A stretch of DNA of 64,000 nt from CAYYMD01 sp964472875 (GTDB lineage Bacteria; Planctomycetota; Phycisphaerae; SM23-33): NCBI GenBank assembly GCA_964472875.1, contig CAYYMD010000001.1, positions 1-64,000 on the forward strand. Direction: 5' to 3'. Shown in pieces: positions 25,268 to 34,479 of this stretch (position 1 is its first letter; the number at the start of each line of letters is the position of its first letter). The notes beneath the pieces were generated by a model. It saw only the letters and a program-made list of their open reading frames with translations, made no database searches and was not told the origin of the DNA. Position numbers and translations under genes: made by a program.

Positions 25268-25454
25268 TTTAGTATCCTTGCACACTTAGAAAATATTTCA
25301 GAGAACCACGAATTCTCTGGAATTTATCGGTTCACAGGCCATGATAACTTTAGGCCCAACGATTTCTGTTCACTCAAGTATTACTGGTTTGATGGACGAA
25401 ATACTTGTATACTGAAAGCATCAACAAGGAAGGCAAACCACACCAGGACAAGAC

Positions 25455-26342
25455 ATGAATATTGATACCTCGGATATAAATTTTGAGCGCCACGGGTCTG
25501 TTAGGAAAATTTTAAAGCGCTCGATGGTGAATCCACTGGCCAATTACCTGCCCGCCGGATTACTCAGGGGCCTTCTGCGTTTCGGTAAAAGTGAACTGGC
25601 CGCGGCGAACTGGACCGACCCTGGCGGTTGGAAGAGCATGATAATCAGCTACACCGGCAGGACCAGCCAGGTAGCCGACATACTGCTGCTTGCCGGTGGC
25701 ACACTTCATATGGCCCTGCGAAACCGCAGGCGACTGGCCGGAAAGATGCTTTCGGAACTTATAGACTCCAGCTCCAGCAAAAAACCGCACTTGCTTTCTC
25801 TCGGTGCCGGTCCGGGCCAGATTATCTTAGACGCCCTCTCGCAGGCAAAGTCTCCCGCAGAAGCAACTATGGTTGACCTTAATCCTGAGGCGTCGGATTA
25901 TGGCCGCCAGCTGGCCGCGGACGCCGGTCTGGAAGACAGGATATATTACATAGTCGGCGACGTCCGAGATGTATCGGAGATGCTCTCCAAGCCGCCTGAC
26001 GTAGTCGTCATGCTCGGGATATGCGAATACCTGACGGACCACCAGATCAGCAGTATCGCCAAAACGGTCTCAGAAGTTATGCCACATGGCTCATCGATTG
26101 TGTTTAACAGCATTTCGCCCGCCCACGGCACTGACAGGTTCTTCAGGCGGATATTCGGTCTGCATATGAATTACCGCACACCACAGGAATTGCAGAAATT
26201 GATCGGAGAGGGGGGATTTGGAGAGTTTGCCTCGATTCCCGAACCCCTCAACGTGTATCATGTTGTTGTAGGCCAGAGGCAGAAAATCTACACGCGGCAA
26301 GAAAATACTGAACGTTCCCAAAACAGCGTGGTGAGCAAATAA
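25455..26342 (+). CDS. Class I SAM-dependent methyltransferase
   Basis: The 295-residue protein has a class I methyltransferase core. Motif I is LSLGAGPGQII near residue 117, an acidic residue ends strand 2 (VDLNPEA), motif II is IVGDVRDV, and motif IV-like sequence is VVVMLGICEYLTDHQ. The N-terminal 100 residues form an alpha-helical lead with a hydrophobic stretch. The final part (MNYRTPQELQKLIGEGGF) resembles methyltransferases that act on small molecules or lipids. The substrate is unknown. It heads a plus-strand run with the LarA homologue and the PP2C gene. CCAGGA precedes the ATG. Confidence 0.85.
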   Translation: MNIDTSDINFERHGSVRKILKRSMVNPLANYLPAGLLRGLLRFGKSELAAANWTDPGGWKSMIISYTGRTSQVADILLLAGGTLHMALRNRRRLAGKMLSELIDSSSSKKPHLLSLGAGPGQIILDALSQAKSPAEATMVDLNPEASDYGRQLAADAGLEDRIYYIVGDVRDVSEMLSKPPDVVVMLGICEYLTDHQISSIAKTVSEVMPHGSSIVFNSISPAHGTDRFFRRIFGLHMNYRTPQELQKLIGEGGFGEFASIPEPLNVYHVVVGQRQKIYTRQENTERSQNSVVSK

Positions 26343-26376
26343 ATCCACGCACCCTGTTAATAAGGGCGCCCGTCAA

Positions 26377-27711
26377 ATGGCCAACGTATCACTACCCTGG
26401 AATAAAGGCGAAATCACACTGGATCTTCCGCAAAACTGGACGGTTCAGCAGACCGCTACTCCTAACCTGCCCAAGGCGCCTCAGGACTGGCGCGAACGTC
26501 TGGCCAGGGCGTGCGCGCGGGGAGAACCCGGAGATTCTTTGTCCGAACTTGCGACGGAGGCCGCCAGACATAACTGGCCAGTGGCTCTTATCGTCGAAGA
26601 CCTCACAAGACACAGCCCCCTGGCGGATATAATGGACATCCTCATGCGGGAAATGCGTCACGCGGGAGTGAAGGACGAACAGATAGAGATTGTATTTGCC
26701 GTGGGCATGCATCCGCCCATGACACCCCCGCAAGCTCGTGAGAAATTGGGGGCTTCATGTGATGGGGTTAAATTCACCAGTAACCCCTGGAATGACCCGA
26801 CAGCATACAAACACCTGGGGAGAATCGGGAAAACCGAAGTCTGGGTCTATCGCCCAGTGGCAGAAGCACAACTGCGCTTAGTTGTATCTTCAGTCTCACC
26901 GCACCTACAGGCAGGTTTCAGCGGCGGATATAAAATGATTTTTCCGGGCTGCGCGAACCTGAAAACCATTCGTTCGCTGCATAAACTCGGAGTAAGCTCG
27001 ACACCGCGGCAATTAGTCGGCACGGATGCAGACCGGAATCCGATGCGCGAGACCTTAGACGCCGCCGGCGAACTGCTTGACCGCCACGGTGGTCGTACAT
27101 TCACTGTACAATATCTTCTGGATGATAAGGATATGCCGGCAGTAATCGCCACAGGGGCCGCCACTCCGACCCAGCGTATGCTTGCCAAGCAATGCGCCGT
27201 GGGATGCGGGACGGTCATGGACGCTCCCTCCGATGTCCTCATTACAAACGCATATCCCCGCAATGTCGACCTGTGGCAATCGTTTAAGTGCATTATAAAC
27301 ACCCTGTGGGCGCTGAAACCCAATGGTGTGATAATATGCACCACCCCCTGCCCCATGGGTACAAATAACATGGATATCCCGCGCTGGCCTATCAGCGCGG
27401 CATGGACGCGGCGGTTTATACGATTGCTGGGACACGAGGCGCTGTATAACCTGCTTACGCGACTGGTGCCTTCACTGGGCGGAGAAGCGGAATTTTTTGT
27501 ACGCATGGCTCTTCAGACCATACATCGTAACCCCGTATTATTGGCCTCTCCCACCCTTGCCGAACAGCAGCTCCGTTTTCCGGCGATGGAAATTTACGCG
27601 CAGCCCCAGGATGCCGTTGAGGCGGCTGCAAGACTCCTTGGTGACGGCCCGCAGCGTGTATCAGTATTCCCTGCCGGAGGAATTACTTTCCCGGTTATGC
27701 CGTCGCAGTAA
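26377..27711 (+). CDS. LarA-family (nickel-pincer) racemase/epimerase
   Basis: LarA-type enzymes racemise or epimerise 2-hydroxyacids using a nickel-pincer nucleotide cofactor. The 444-residue product shows the N-terminal DUF2088 half (VEDLTRHSP, VFAVGMHPPMT) and the cofactor region SPHLQAGFSGGYKMIFPGC, with the His and the Lys of GGYK, and a later His in RSLHKLG. These match LarA His174, Lys184 and His200 by position. The larBCE cofactor genes are not nearby. The substrate need not be lactate, since the family is diverse. It lies 34 bases after the methyltransferase and 14 before the phosphatase gene. Confidence 0.88.
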   Translation: MANVSLPWNKGEITLDLPQNWTVQQTATPNLPKAPQDWRERLARACARGEPGDSLSELATEAARHNWPVALIVEDLTRHSPLADIMDILMREMRHAGVKDEQIEIVFAVGMHPPMTPPQAREKLGASCDGVKFTSNPWNDPTAYKHLGRIGKTEVWVYRPVAEAQLRLVVSSVSPHLQAGFSGGYKMIFPGCANLKTIRSLHKLGVSSTPRQLVGTDADRNPMRETLDAAGELLDRHGGRTFTVQYLLDDKDMPAVIATGAATPTQRMLAKQCAVGCGTVMDAPSDVLITNAYPRNVDLWQSFKCIINTLWALKPNGVIICTTPCPMGTNNMDIPRWPISAAWTRRFIRLLGHEALYNLLTRLVPSLGGEAEFFVRMALQTIHRNPVLLASPTLAEQQLRFPAMEIYAQPQDAVEAAARLLGDGPQRVSVFPAGGITFPVMPSQ

Positions 27712-27725
27712 AATCAGAAAATACT

Positions 27726-28979
27726 ATGAAGCCGCACAAAACCACAAAAATTCATGACCTGCAGAAGGTTCTGGAAATTACGCGATCGATGGTTGCTGCC
27801 GAGGATTTGCACTCGCTTCTGCAACTTATTATTGACAGGAGCATGGAACTTCTCGACGCCGAGCGTGCTTCTCTGTTTCTCTACGACCCCGACAATAATG
27901 AACTGTACAGCCGCATAGCCGCCGGCGTTGAGGAAATTCGCGTGCCCGCCAACAAAGGTATCTCCGGCGCTACCGTGAAAACGGGAAACACGATCAACGT
28001 CGCCGATGCATACGGCGATTCGAGGTTCAATCCGGATGTGGACAAACGTACGGGGTACCGCACACGAAACATCCTTTCGACTCCTCTGAGCGACCATATG
28101 GGCAATCTGGTGGGCGTTCTACAGGTCATAAACAAGCGCAGCGGCAATTTCAGTGACTACGACGAGATGCTGGCAGAAACGCTCGGCGCTCAGGCGGGAG
28201 TAGCTATACAACGCGCTAATCTTATCGAACATTTCATGCAGAAACAGAGGATGCAGCGGTCACTTGAAATCGCCCACGAAATTCAGCAGGGCCTGTTACC
28301 GAGAGGGCAGGCGGCTATATCCGCATTTGACGTATCCGGCATCTGCGTGCCGGCCGATGAAACCGGCGGCGATATATACGACTTTCTCGAACTTCCCGGC
28401 GGCAACTGGATGTTTATGGTCGCCGACGCTACGGGACACGGCGTCGGCCCTGCACTGATTGTAGTTCAAACCAGGGCCATGCTGCGGGCGGTGAGCATGT
28501 GCCACGATACGTTACCCGTTGTAATGCAAACCGCAAATAACTTGCTTGTCAGGGACTTGCAATACACCCGCTTCGTGACGTGCTTCATGGGAATCCTGTC
28601 GCCGGATAACAGCCAACTCACGTATGCTTCCGCCGGCCATGGGCCAATGCTTTTCTACAGGCGCTGCGAGGATAAGTTCACAGAGGTTGCGGCTACGGCT
28701 CTGCCGTTAGGGGTGGATGAAGAAACTGCATACGATGAAATGGAATCTTTCAGTTTTACCTCAGGTGACTTCGTTGTAATCACCACCGATGGAGTTTTCG
28801 AAGCCGAGAACCCGGAGGGCGAGCAATTCACTATGGAACGCGTCAAAAAAGTTCTACACGAACACAGGGACTCACCGACGTCCGAGATGATAAGCACGCT
28901 TCGCGACAAAGTTAAGGATTTCACGAAATCTTCCATCCAAGGTGATGATTTAACGGCCCTGATTATTCGTAAAGACTAA
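27726..28979 (+). CDS. GAF-domain PP2C phosphatase (RsbU/SpoIIE-like)
   Basis: The 417-residue cytoplasmic protein has a GAF sensory domain at about 18-165, with GISGATVKTGNTINVADAY typical of ligand-binding GAF domains. A short helical linker with AHEIQQGLLP follows. The SpoIIE-type PP2C phosphatase domain (about 200-417) has the metal-binding Asp residues in GGDIYDF and VADATGHG, then ASAGHGPML and TTDGVFEAEN. Such proteins dephosphorylate STAS partners of RsbW kinases. The RsbW/STAS pair at 19797-20599 is a plausible target, though not adjacent. It is the third gene of the run after the methyltransferase and LarA homologue. Confidence 0.92.
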   Translation: MKPHKTTKIHDLQKVLEITRSMVAAEDLHSLLQLIIDRSMELLDAERASLFLYDPDNNELYSRIAAGVEEIRVPANKGISGATVKTGNTINVADAYGDSRFNPDVDKRTGYRTRNILSTPLSDHMGNLVGVLQVINKRSGNFSDYDEMLAETLGAQAGVAIQRANLIEHFMQKQRMQRSLEIAHEIQQGLLPRGQAAISAFDVSGICVPADETGGDIYDFLELPGGNWMFMVADATGHGVGPALIVVQTRAMLRAVSMCHDTLPVVMQTANNLLVRDLQYTRFVTCFMGILSPDNSQLTYASAGHGPMLFYRRCEDKFTEVAATALPLGVDEETAYDEMESFSFTSGDFVVITTDGVFEAENPEGEQFTMERVKKVLHEHRDSPTSEMISTLRDKVKDFTKSSIQGDDLTALIIRKD

Positions 28980-29012
28980 ATCCGCTTCACCGCAATTTTT
29001 GAGTTTGGCGGA

Positions 29013-29591
29013 TTATTTGCCCGTGAGCAGTTTGATAGCCTCGGTCCGTGTAGCAAGATTCGTCTTGAACAGGCCCCGCATAGCTGATGTGACCATTGTG
29101 GCGCCGGGTTTGTGCACGCCGCGAATTGTCATACAAGTGTGCGTGGCTTCGACTATCACACCCACACCTTTGGCGTCAAGTTCCTTCATCAGCAGGTCGG
29201 CTATCTGACTTGTCAGACGTTCCTGCACCTGAGGACGGCGGGCGAAAGACTCCACCACCCGGGCGAGTTTGCTAATCCCCACAACCCTTCCCAGTGGCAG
29301 ATAAGCCACATGCGCCTTTCCCATAAAGGGTAGAAGGTGGTGTTCACACATGGAATAAAATGCTATGTCCCGCAGGACTACCATTTCGTCATATTGCTCG
29401 TCGAAATGAGCGACTATGTGCTCAGCTGGCTCCTGAAACAAGCCCACAAAAACTTCGGCGTACAGGTTAGCAACCCGCCTCGGTGTATCCTTGAGACCCT
29501 GGCGAGCCGGGTCTTCGCCCACGGCTTCGAGTATTTGTCTGACCGCCTGTTCTATGGCGGCCGTGTCTATTTTTTGTTCTTTAGATGCCAT
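29013..29591 (-). CDS. folE: GTP cyclohydrolase I (FolE1)
   Basis: FolE converts GTP to dihydroneopterin triphosphate, the entry to tetrahydrofolate and also to queuosine precursors. The 192-residue protein has the zinc and catalytic motif SMCEHHLLPFMGKAHV, then GISKLARVVESFARRPQVQERLT, ending with a C-terminal zinc Cys region (ATHTCMTIRGV). This is the zinc-dependent type IA. It lies 59 bases downstream of queG on the same strand, which suggests a queuosine or folate setting. Confidence 0.97.
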   Translation of the reverse strand: MASKEQKIDTAAIEQAVRQILEAVGEDPARQGLKDTPRRVANLYAEVFVGLFQEPAEHIVAHFDEQYDEMVVLRDIAFYSMCEHHLLPFMGKAHVAYLPLGRVVGISKLARVVESFARRPQVQERLTSQIADLLMKELDAKGVGVIVEATHTCMTIRGVHKPGATMVTSAMRGLFKTNLATRTEAIKLLTGK

Positions 29592-29650
29592 CTGCTCACC
29601 AAATAACTATATCCCGCGATTATTACAAGGTCAAACTTGCGGATTTCCTA

Positions 29651-30694
29651 TTATGTCGTCGTTTGTTGCTCATTCAGTCTTTCCATAGCCCACCGGATAA
29701 CCTCATCGTGATTATGCAGACATAGATCAAGTTTTTTAAGTGCGGGAATTAAAGAAGCATCCTGCGAATTTCCAGCTGCGATGACGGCATTTCGCATAAA
29801 CATTTGGTAATTCGCTCTATGGACGGCTGTGCCACGGACGGCAGCTGCATATTCATCCGGCTCAAATCTTAATATTTCCGCCAGTGAAGATTCACAAAGT
29901 GCCGAAGCTTGGCCTGACGATACCAACTCTTCATCGCCGGGCGGAATGTCTTGATTAAAAGGACACACCAGCTGGCACGTGTCGCAGCCGAAGACCCGAC
30001 AACCCATCAAAGGCCAGTATCGGTGGTTAATTTTACCGCGGTGCTCCACTGTCAGATAGGAGAAGCATTTATTTGCATCAATAAGACCGGGAGAAACAAA
30101 CGCGCCAGTGGGGCACACCTGCATGCACCGACCGCAATCCCTGCATTCTGATTCCATCGGAGAATCCGGCCTGAGAGGCAAATTGGAAACTATCTCGCAA
30201 AGGAATACGTAACTGCCCACATTCGGCACTATGAGGCATCCGTTGCGACCTATCCATCCCACGCCCGCAGTCGCTGCAACACTCCGTTCAGCCAACGGAG
30301 CGGTGTCTACAAATGCCCTGCCGCTGAATTCAGGCGACAGTTCGCTTATCGCGCGCATGAGACGCCGACACCTATTTTTGAGTACCTCGTGATAATCTCG
30401 CCCACATGCATATGCGCTTACAAATCTCTTTAGCTGTTGTTCTGTTCGGGCCGGCGCATAACTGACAGCCAGTGATATAATGCTCTTCGCCCCTGGGACT
30501 AAGTCTCTGGGCGAATAACGTTTATGGACGTTGCGGTTCATATAGTACATGCCCGCCTCGTAATTGTGGTCAAGCCACTGACGAAAAACATTTCCACCGG
30601 GCAATTCTCCTGCCGTGGTTATACCCACGGCCGCAAAACCCGCATCGAGTGCGAGCGTCTTTACCGCATCGGTTAATGTATCGTCGTAAGGCAT
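29651..30694 (-). CDS. queG: Epoxyqueuosine reductase
   Basis: QueG reduces epoxyqueuosine to queuosine in tRNA using cobalamin and two [4Fe-4S] clusters. The 347-residue protein has a B12-binding N-terminal part (AERSVAATAGVGWIGRNGCL) and ferredoxin-like cysteine clusters CRDCGRCMQVCP and CDTCQLVCPFN. A C-terminal HEAT-like segment follows near residues 275-345. It works downstream of Tgt, which is also in this window at 2554-3669. folE follows on the same strand. Confidence 0.96.
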   Translation of the reverse strand: MPYDDTLTDAVKTLALDAGFAAVGITTAGELPGGNVFRQWLDHNYEAGMYYMNRNVHKRYSPRDLVPGAKSIISLAVSYAPARTEQQLKRFVSAYACGRDYHEVLKNRCRRLMRAISELSPEFSGRAFVDTAPLAERSVAATAGVGWIGRNGCLIVPNVGSYVFLCEIVSNLPLRPDSPMESECRDCGRCMQVCPTGAFVSPGLIDANKCFSYLTVEHRGKINHRYWPLMGCRVFGCDTCQLVCPFNQDIPPGDEELVSSGQASALCESSLAEILRFEPDEYAAAVRGTAVHRANYQMFMRNAVIAAGNSQDASLIPALKKLDLCLHNHDEVIRWAMERLNEQQTTT

Positions 30695-30762
30695 ACTAAG
30701 AATATTTCACGCCAGTATATATGGAGAAATAAACGACAAAAATGTGATTTGGCCTCCGCCGG

Positions 30763-31179
30763 TCAGGTTAGATTTTTGCGAATCTTATCAGCGAGATCCT
30801 CTATACGCCCTGATGGATAATTTCCTGCCGGCCAGTTGAAATGGAACTCGTCACCGGCGTTTCGTGGAATAATGTGGAAATGCACGTGCTGAACGACCTG
30901 GTGCGCTACCTGCCCGTTATTCTGTAGAACATTCACTCCCTGACAGCCAGTAACTTCTTTAACGGCCTTGACCAGAGCGGGCAGATGGCCGAGCAAAGCC
31001 GCTGCCTGAGTCGTTGTCATCTGGTCTGCAGTAACCACGTGCTCCTTGGGAATAAGCAATGTGTGGCCTTCGGCCAGCGGACCTATATCGAGGAATGCCA
31101 CTGCATTGTCATCCTCGAATATCTTCGCTGCGGGTATTTCCCCCGCGACAATTTTGCAAAAGATGCAATCTTCAGCCAT
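30763..31179 (-). CDS. HIT-family nucleotide-binding hydrolase (HinT-like)
   Basis: The 138-residue protein has the zinc-like N-terminal CIFCKIVAGEIP and the histidine triad HVHFHIIP of nucleoside phosphoramidase-type HIT proteins. It probably hydrolyses adenosine 5'-phosphoramidates or related AMP-lysine compounds. The length and the GEIP segment point to the HinT branch. AGGA lies 9 bases before the ATG. It is 33 bases downstream of rplQ on the same strand and may be its last cotranscribed gene. It is distinct from the DUF4922 protein at 10618. Confidence 0.93.
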   Translation of the reverse strand: MAEDCIFCKIVAGEIPAAKIFEDDNAVAFLDIGPLAEGHTLLIPKEHVVTADQMTTTQAAALLGHLPALVKAVKEVTGCQGVNVLQNNGQVAHQVVQHVHFHIIPRNAGDEFHFNWPAGNYPSGRIEDLADKIRKNLT

Positions 31180-31211
31180 TTCTCTTTTCCTGAAAGTTGG
31201 CCGGCAGACGA

Positions 31212-31907
31212 CTATTCTTTATTTTCCTCGCTCTGCTCGCCGCCCTCTTCCTGTGGCTCTTCCGATTGTTCTTCCTGCGGCTGAGTTTCCGGTTCTGCAG
31301 CAGTCTTTGCTTCGTCCTTTGGCTTTTCCTGCTCCTGTTGGGGCTGATATTCAGCCGTCTCAGTCTCGGCCTCGGTTTGCTGCTGTTCGGTCGGTTTTGT
31401 TTCCTTGACGGCAGTAGCCGACTTGGTGACTGCCGCAGCTACCTTGTGCATCTTTTCAGCGCGGCGCCTGCGGCGCGACTGTCCACGTCTACGACCGCCC
31501 TCGGTTGGAGGAGTCTGCTCCACAAGTTGCAGAACTACCTGCTTGCCGGCATCGCCAATGCGCCTCTCAGCCAGATGTATTATTCGGGTATACCCACCAG
31601 ACCTGTCTGCATAGCGTGGGGCAATCTCGTCAAAGAGTTTCTGAATGACTGTGTTCTCGAGCGGTTCTCCCTCGATGTCAAACATCTCCCTGTCGCCAAG
31701 GGCCGATATAATCCTTCTGCGGGCATGCAGTGTGCCTTTCTTGGCGATGGTTATGAGGCGCTCGACGTATCTTCGTAACTCCTTTGCCTTAGCTTCGGTA
31801 GTTCGTATAACCTCGTGCTGAAACAGCGCAACGGCCATATTACGCCGCGTCGCCCTGCGGTGAGGAGTGTTCCTGCTTAATTGTTTGCCTGCCATCCGAT
31901 GACGCAT
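31212..31907 (-). CDS. rplQ: 50S ribosomal protein L17 with long C-terminal tail
   Basis: Residues 1-115 are a normal L17 (MRHRMAGKQLSRNTPHRRA, then RYVERLITIAKKG). About 115 extra residues follow. A basic cluster (GGRRRGQSRRRRRAEKMHK) comes first, then an acidic, Glu/Gln/Pro/Ala-rich low-complexity tail ending in ...SEENKE. The total is 231 residues against about 120-130 in most bacteria. The tail is probably disordered and solvent-exposed. It is the last gene of the alpha operon, directly after rpoA. Confidence 0.95.
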   Translation of the reverse strand: MRHRMAGKQLSRNTPHRRATRRNMAVALFQHEVIRTTEAKAKELRRYVERLITIAKKGTLHARRRIISALGDREMFDIEGEPLENTVIQKLFDEIAPRYADRSGGYTRIIHLAERRIGDAGKQVVLQLVEQTPPTEGGRRRGQSRRRRRAEKMHKVAAAVTKSATAVKETKPTEQQQTEAETETAEYQPQQEQEKPKDEAKTAAEPETQPQEEQSEEPQEEGGEQSEENKE

Positions 31908-31938
31908 GGTATATCTTTCCGTCTGCTGGTTAAGTTAT

Positions 31939-32961
31939 TTATTCTTCGCCGCCTGCTGCAGCGCCCTGCTGCTGAGGCACGGGAACATTCATGCCAAGAG
32001 ATAAACCCATTTCCTGCAATTTCCGCTTAATCTCACGGAGCGACGTTTTCCCGAAAGCCCTTATTTGCAACAATTCATTCTCGTTCATATTGACCAACTG
32101 CCCGACGGTTTCTATGTGCTCCGACTCGAGACAGTTGCTGGACCGTACAGACAGGTCGAGTTCGTGAACGCTCATATTGAGCTTACGGCGCAGTTCGTCG
32201 TCCAATTCCTTATGCGCGTCCGAAGGCGCCGACTCGATAATCTGCTCGCCGAGTTCGAAATACTCCACGAATGGATTAAGGTGTTTTCTAAGAATCTTGC
32301 CCGCCTCGACCATTGCCATCTCCGGCGTAATGGTGCCGTTGGTCCATATCTCTATAATCAGGCGGTCATAGTTTGTTTTCTGCCCCACACGCGTATCTTC
32401 CGTACGATATCGCACTCGACGCACCGGTGAGAAAGAAGCATCCACGTTTATTCGACCGGCTTCCTTGGGCGCTTCGGGGTCACCTATTTCTTCCGACGGC
32501 AAATATCCACGACCTCTGCGCACACTCATCTCCAAATCGAATTCCACGTTATCCGTCAACGTAGCCAGGAGTAGCTCGCGGTTAATGATTTCTATGGACG
32601 GAGAGGACTCGATCATATCGGCGGTAACAGGCCCTTTGACCTCGCTGTGGACGTGCATGCTTTCGGGGGTCTCTGAAGTTGATTTTATCACGAGACTTTT
32701 GACGTTAAGGATAATGTCTGTAACGTCCTCGAGCACACCCGGCAACGAGGAAAATTCATGCTCGGCGCCTGCTATCTTGACGCTCGTTACGGCCGCGCCT
32801 TCCAGACTGCTGAGCAGCACCCGGCGCAGAGCATTCCCGATGGTTGTGCCGAACCCTCGTTCAAACGGTTCGACAATAAACTTTCCGTAGGTCGGCGACG
32901 ATACCGCCTGATCGCTGACCACCCGCGTTGGCAATTCCAGGCCTCGCCACCTTATACGCAT
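31939..32961 (-). CDS. rpoA: RNA polymerase alpha subunit
   Basis: The alpha subunit nucleates polymerase assembly and contacts upstream promoter elements. The 340-residue protein has the N-terminal dimer domain (FEPFERGFGTTIGNALRRVLLSSLEG at the start, and the middle RYRTEDTRVGQ loop) and a C-terminal domain near 265-325 (LSVRSSNCLESEHIETVG, ELLQIRAFGKTSLREIKRKL). It lies between rpsD and rplQ, its usual position in the alpha operon. Confidence 0.98.
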   Translation of the reverse strand: MRIRWRGLELPTRVVSDQAVSSPTYGKFIVEPFERGFGTTIGNALRRVLLSSLEGAAVTSVKIAGAEHEFSSLPGVLEDVTDIILNVKSLVIKSTSETPESMHVHSEVKGPVTADMIESSPSIEIINRELLLATLTDNVEFDLEMSVRRGRGYLPSEEIGDPEAPKEAGRINVDASFSPVRRVRYRTEDTRVGQKTNYDRLIIEIWTNGTITPEMAMVEAGKILRKHLNPFVEYFELGEQIIESAPSDAHKELDDELRRKLNMSVHELDLSVRSSNCLESEHIETVGQLVNMNENELLQIRAFGKTSLREIKRKLQEMGLSLGMNVPVPQQQGAAAGGEE

Positions 32962-33022
32962 TTAACATTGCCTCCAAACTTTAAGCTATTCATATTCATA
33001 GTCTTATATATTCCCTGCAAGT

Positions 33023-33655
33023 TTACTGGCTGCAGAATTCCACGATTAATTCTTCTTCAACCGGAATAGTTATATCTTCTCGCGTAGGCAGCGCCAGAAT
33101 TTCCGCAGTCAACGCCGATGCATCCAGCTTAAGCCAGTTCTGCACGTGTGGTTCACCAATTTCTTCCAGGCACGCACGAACGAACCTCTTTGACTGTTCG
33201 GAATCCTTTACGCTTATCTTATCTCCTACGTCCACTATGTATCCGGCCTTGTTTATTCGCCGGGAGTTGACACGAAAATGGCCGTGAGTAATACTCTGTC
33301 TTGCCGCTTTGCGGGAGGGCGCCATGCCCAACTTATATATCACGTTGTCGAGCCGCCTTTCCAGCAACGTCAGCAGCGCGGCGCCTGTATTACCTTTTTG
33401 GCGCTCCGCCTCACGGTAACATTTCAAAAACTGTCTCTCGAACAATCCATAATAGCGTTTAACCTTCTGTTTTTCGCGAAGGCGCACGCCGTATTCCGAG
33501 AGCCGACGGCCTCGCCAGTGATGCTGGCCAGGGGGGAAATTCCGCCACTGGCGCTCCATCGGACACTTGGCCGTTTCACACCTGGCGCCCTTGAGCATCA
33601 GTTTGATACCTTCGCGCCGGCATAATTTACACGATGGTCCGGTATAACGTCCCAT
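33023..33655 (-). CDS. rpsD: 30S ribosomal protein S4, zinc-type
   Basis: S4 is a primary binder of 16S rRNA and organises the 30S subunit. The 210-residue protein begins MGRYTGPSCKLCRREG and has a second cysteine pair in ARCETAKCPMERQ, the C+ form that binds zinc. The S4 domain is RLDNVIYKLGMAPSRKAARQ. It sits between rpsK and rpoA with normal spacing. Confidence 0.97.
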   Translation of the reverse strand: MGRYTGPSCKLCRREGIKLMLKGARCETAKCPMERQWRNFPPGQHHWRGRRLSEYGVRLREKQKVKRYYGLFERQFLKCYREAERQKGNTGAALLTLLERRLDNVIYKLGMAPSRKAARQSITHGHFRVNSRRINKAGYIVDVGDKISVKDSEQSKRFVRACLEEIGEPHVQNWLKLDASALTAEILALPTREDITIPVEEELIVEFCSQ

Positions 33656-33689
33656 TATTCAGTATACTCCTTGTGTCGATACAATCAGG

Positions 33690-34073
33690 TCAGACCCGCC
33701 TGCGTTTTTTGGGGCGGCAACCGTTATGAGGTATCGGTGTAATGTCTTCGATTGAGGTTATTTTAAGGCCGGCCGCCTGCAACGCTCTTATGGCGCTCTC
33801 ACGCCCACTGCCGGGCCCTTTAACTTTTACTTCCACTTCTTTGACGCCCATCTTTTTAGCTTCACCGGCCACTCTTTCAGAGGCCCTCTGAGCAGCGAAG
33901 GGCGTGCTTTTCCTGGCGCCTTTAAAGCCCATCTTTCCGGCCGACGAACTGCACACCACTTCCCCCTTATGGTCGGTGACCGTTATGAGGGTGTTATTGA
34001 ATGTGGCCTTGACGCATACTATCGCCTTGCCGATGCTATGTTTTACTTTTTTGCTTCTGCGACTTTTAGCCAT
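33690..34073 (-). CDS. rpsK: 30S ribosomal protein S11
   Basis: S11 lies on the 30S platform near the mRNA exit. The core has FNNTLITVTDHKGEVVCSSS and GVKEVEVKVKGPGSGRESAI, with the C-terminal TPIPHNGCRPKKRRRV. The ATG at 34073 follows an AAGGAG ribosome-binding site lying inside the rpsM coding end; a TTG two codons earlier is not used. The result is 127 residues, normal for the family. Confidence 0.97.
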   Translation of the reverse strand: MAKSRRSKKVKHSIGKAIVCVKATFNNTLITVTDHKGEVVCSSSAGKMGFKGARKSTPFAAQRASERVAGEAKKMGVKEVEVKVKGPGSGRESAIRALQAAGLKITSIEDITPIPHNGCRPKKRRRV

Positions 34074-34075
34074 TG

Positions 34076-34459
34076 TCAACGCAGCTCCTTGACCGATCTC
34101 TTACCGGCCACTGTTTTTCGTGGTCCTTTGCGCGTACGAGCATTTGTTCTTGTTCGCTGGCCGTGCACCGGCAAACCCCGCCGATGCCTCATACCACGGT
34201 ACGTGTGTATATCACGGAGTCTTGCGATATTCTGCTGCACCTGGCGACGCAACTGACCTTCTATAATATATTCATTCTCTATAACCGAGGCAATCTGCGA
34301 GAGTTGCTCTCCGGTCAATTCTTTTGCCCGCATCTGCGGGTCAACGTCGGCCTTACCACAAATATTATCAGCGCTTTTTGGGCCTATTCCGTAAATATAT
34401 CTTAAAGCTATCCTGGTGGGTTTATTATCCGGTATGTCTACTCCAAGGATACGCGGCAT
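34076..34459 (-). CDS. rpsM: 30S ribosomal protein S13
   Basis: S13 sits in the 30S head and contacts the P-site tRNA and the 50S subunit. The 127-residue protein begins MPRILGVDIPDNKPTRIALR and carries YIYGIGPKSADNIC, then the basic end RGLPVHGQRTRTNARTRKG. It follows rpmJ and is followed directly by rpsK. Confidence 0.97.
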   Translation of the reverse strand: MPRILGVDIPDNKPTRIALRYIYGIGPKSADNICGKADVDPQMRAKELTGEQLSQIASVIENEYIIEGQLRRQVQQNIARLRDIHTYRGMRHRRGLPVHGQRTRTNARTRKGPRKTVAGKRSVKELR

Positions 34460-34479
34460 AGTTCACCTCTTATCTATTC

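Noticed and set aside
25299..25319. 7-bp inverted repeat CAGAGAA / TTCTCTG upstream of the methyltransferase
   Set aside because: A repeat of this size is expected by chance in AT-rich spacers, and it does not overlap a recognisable promoter.
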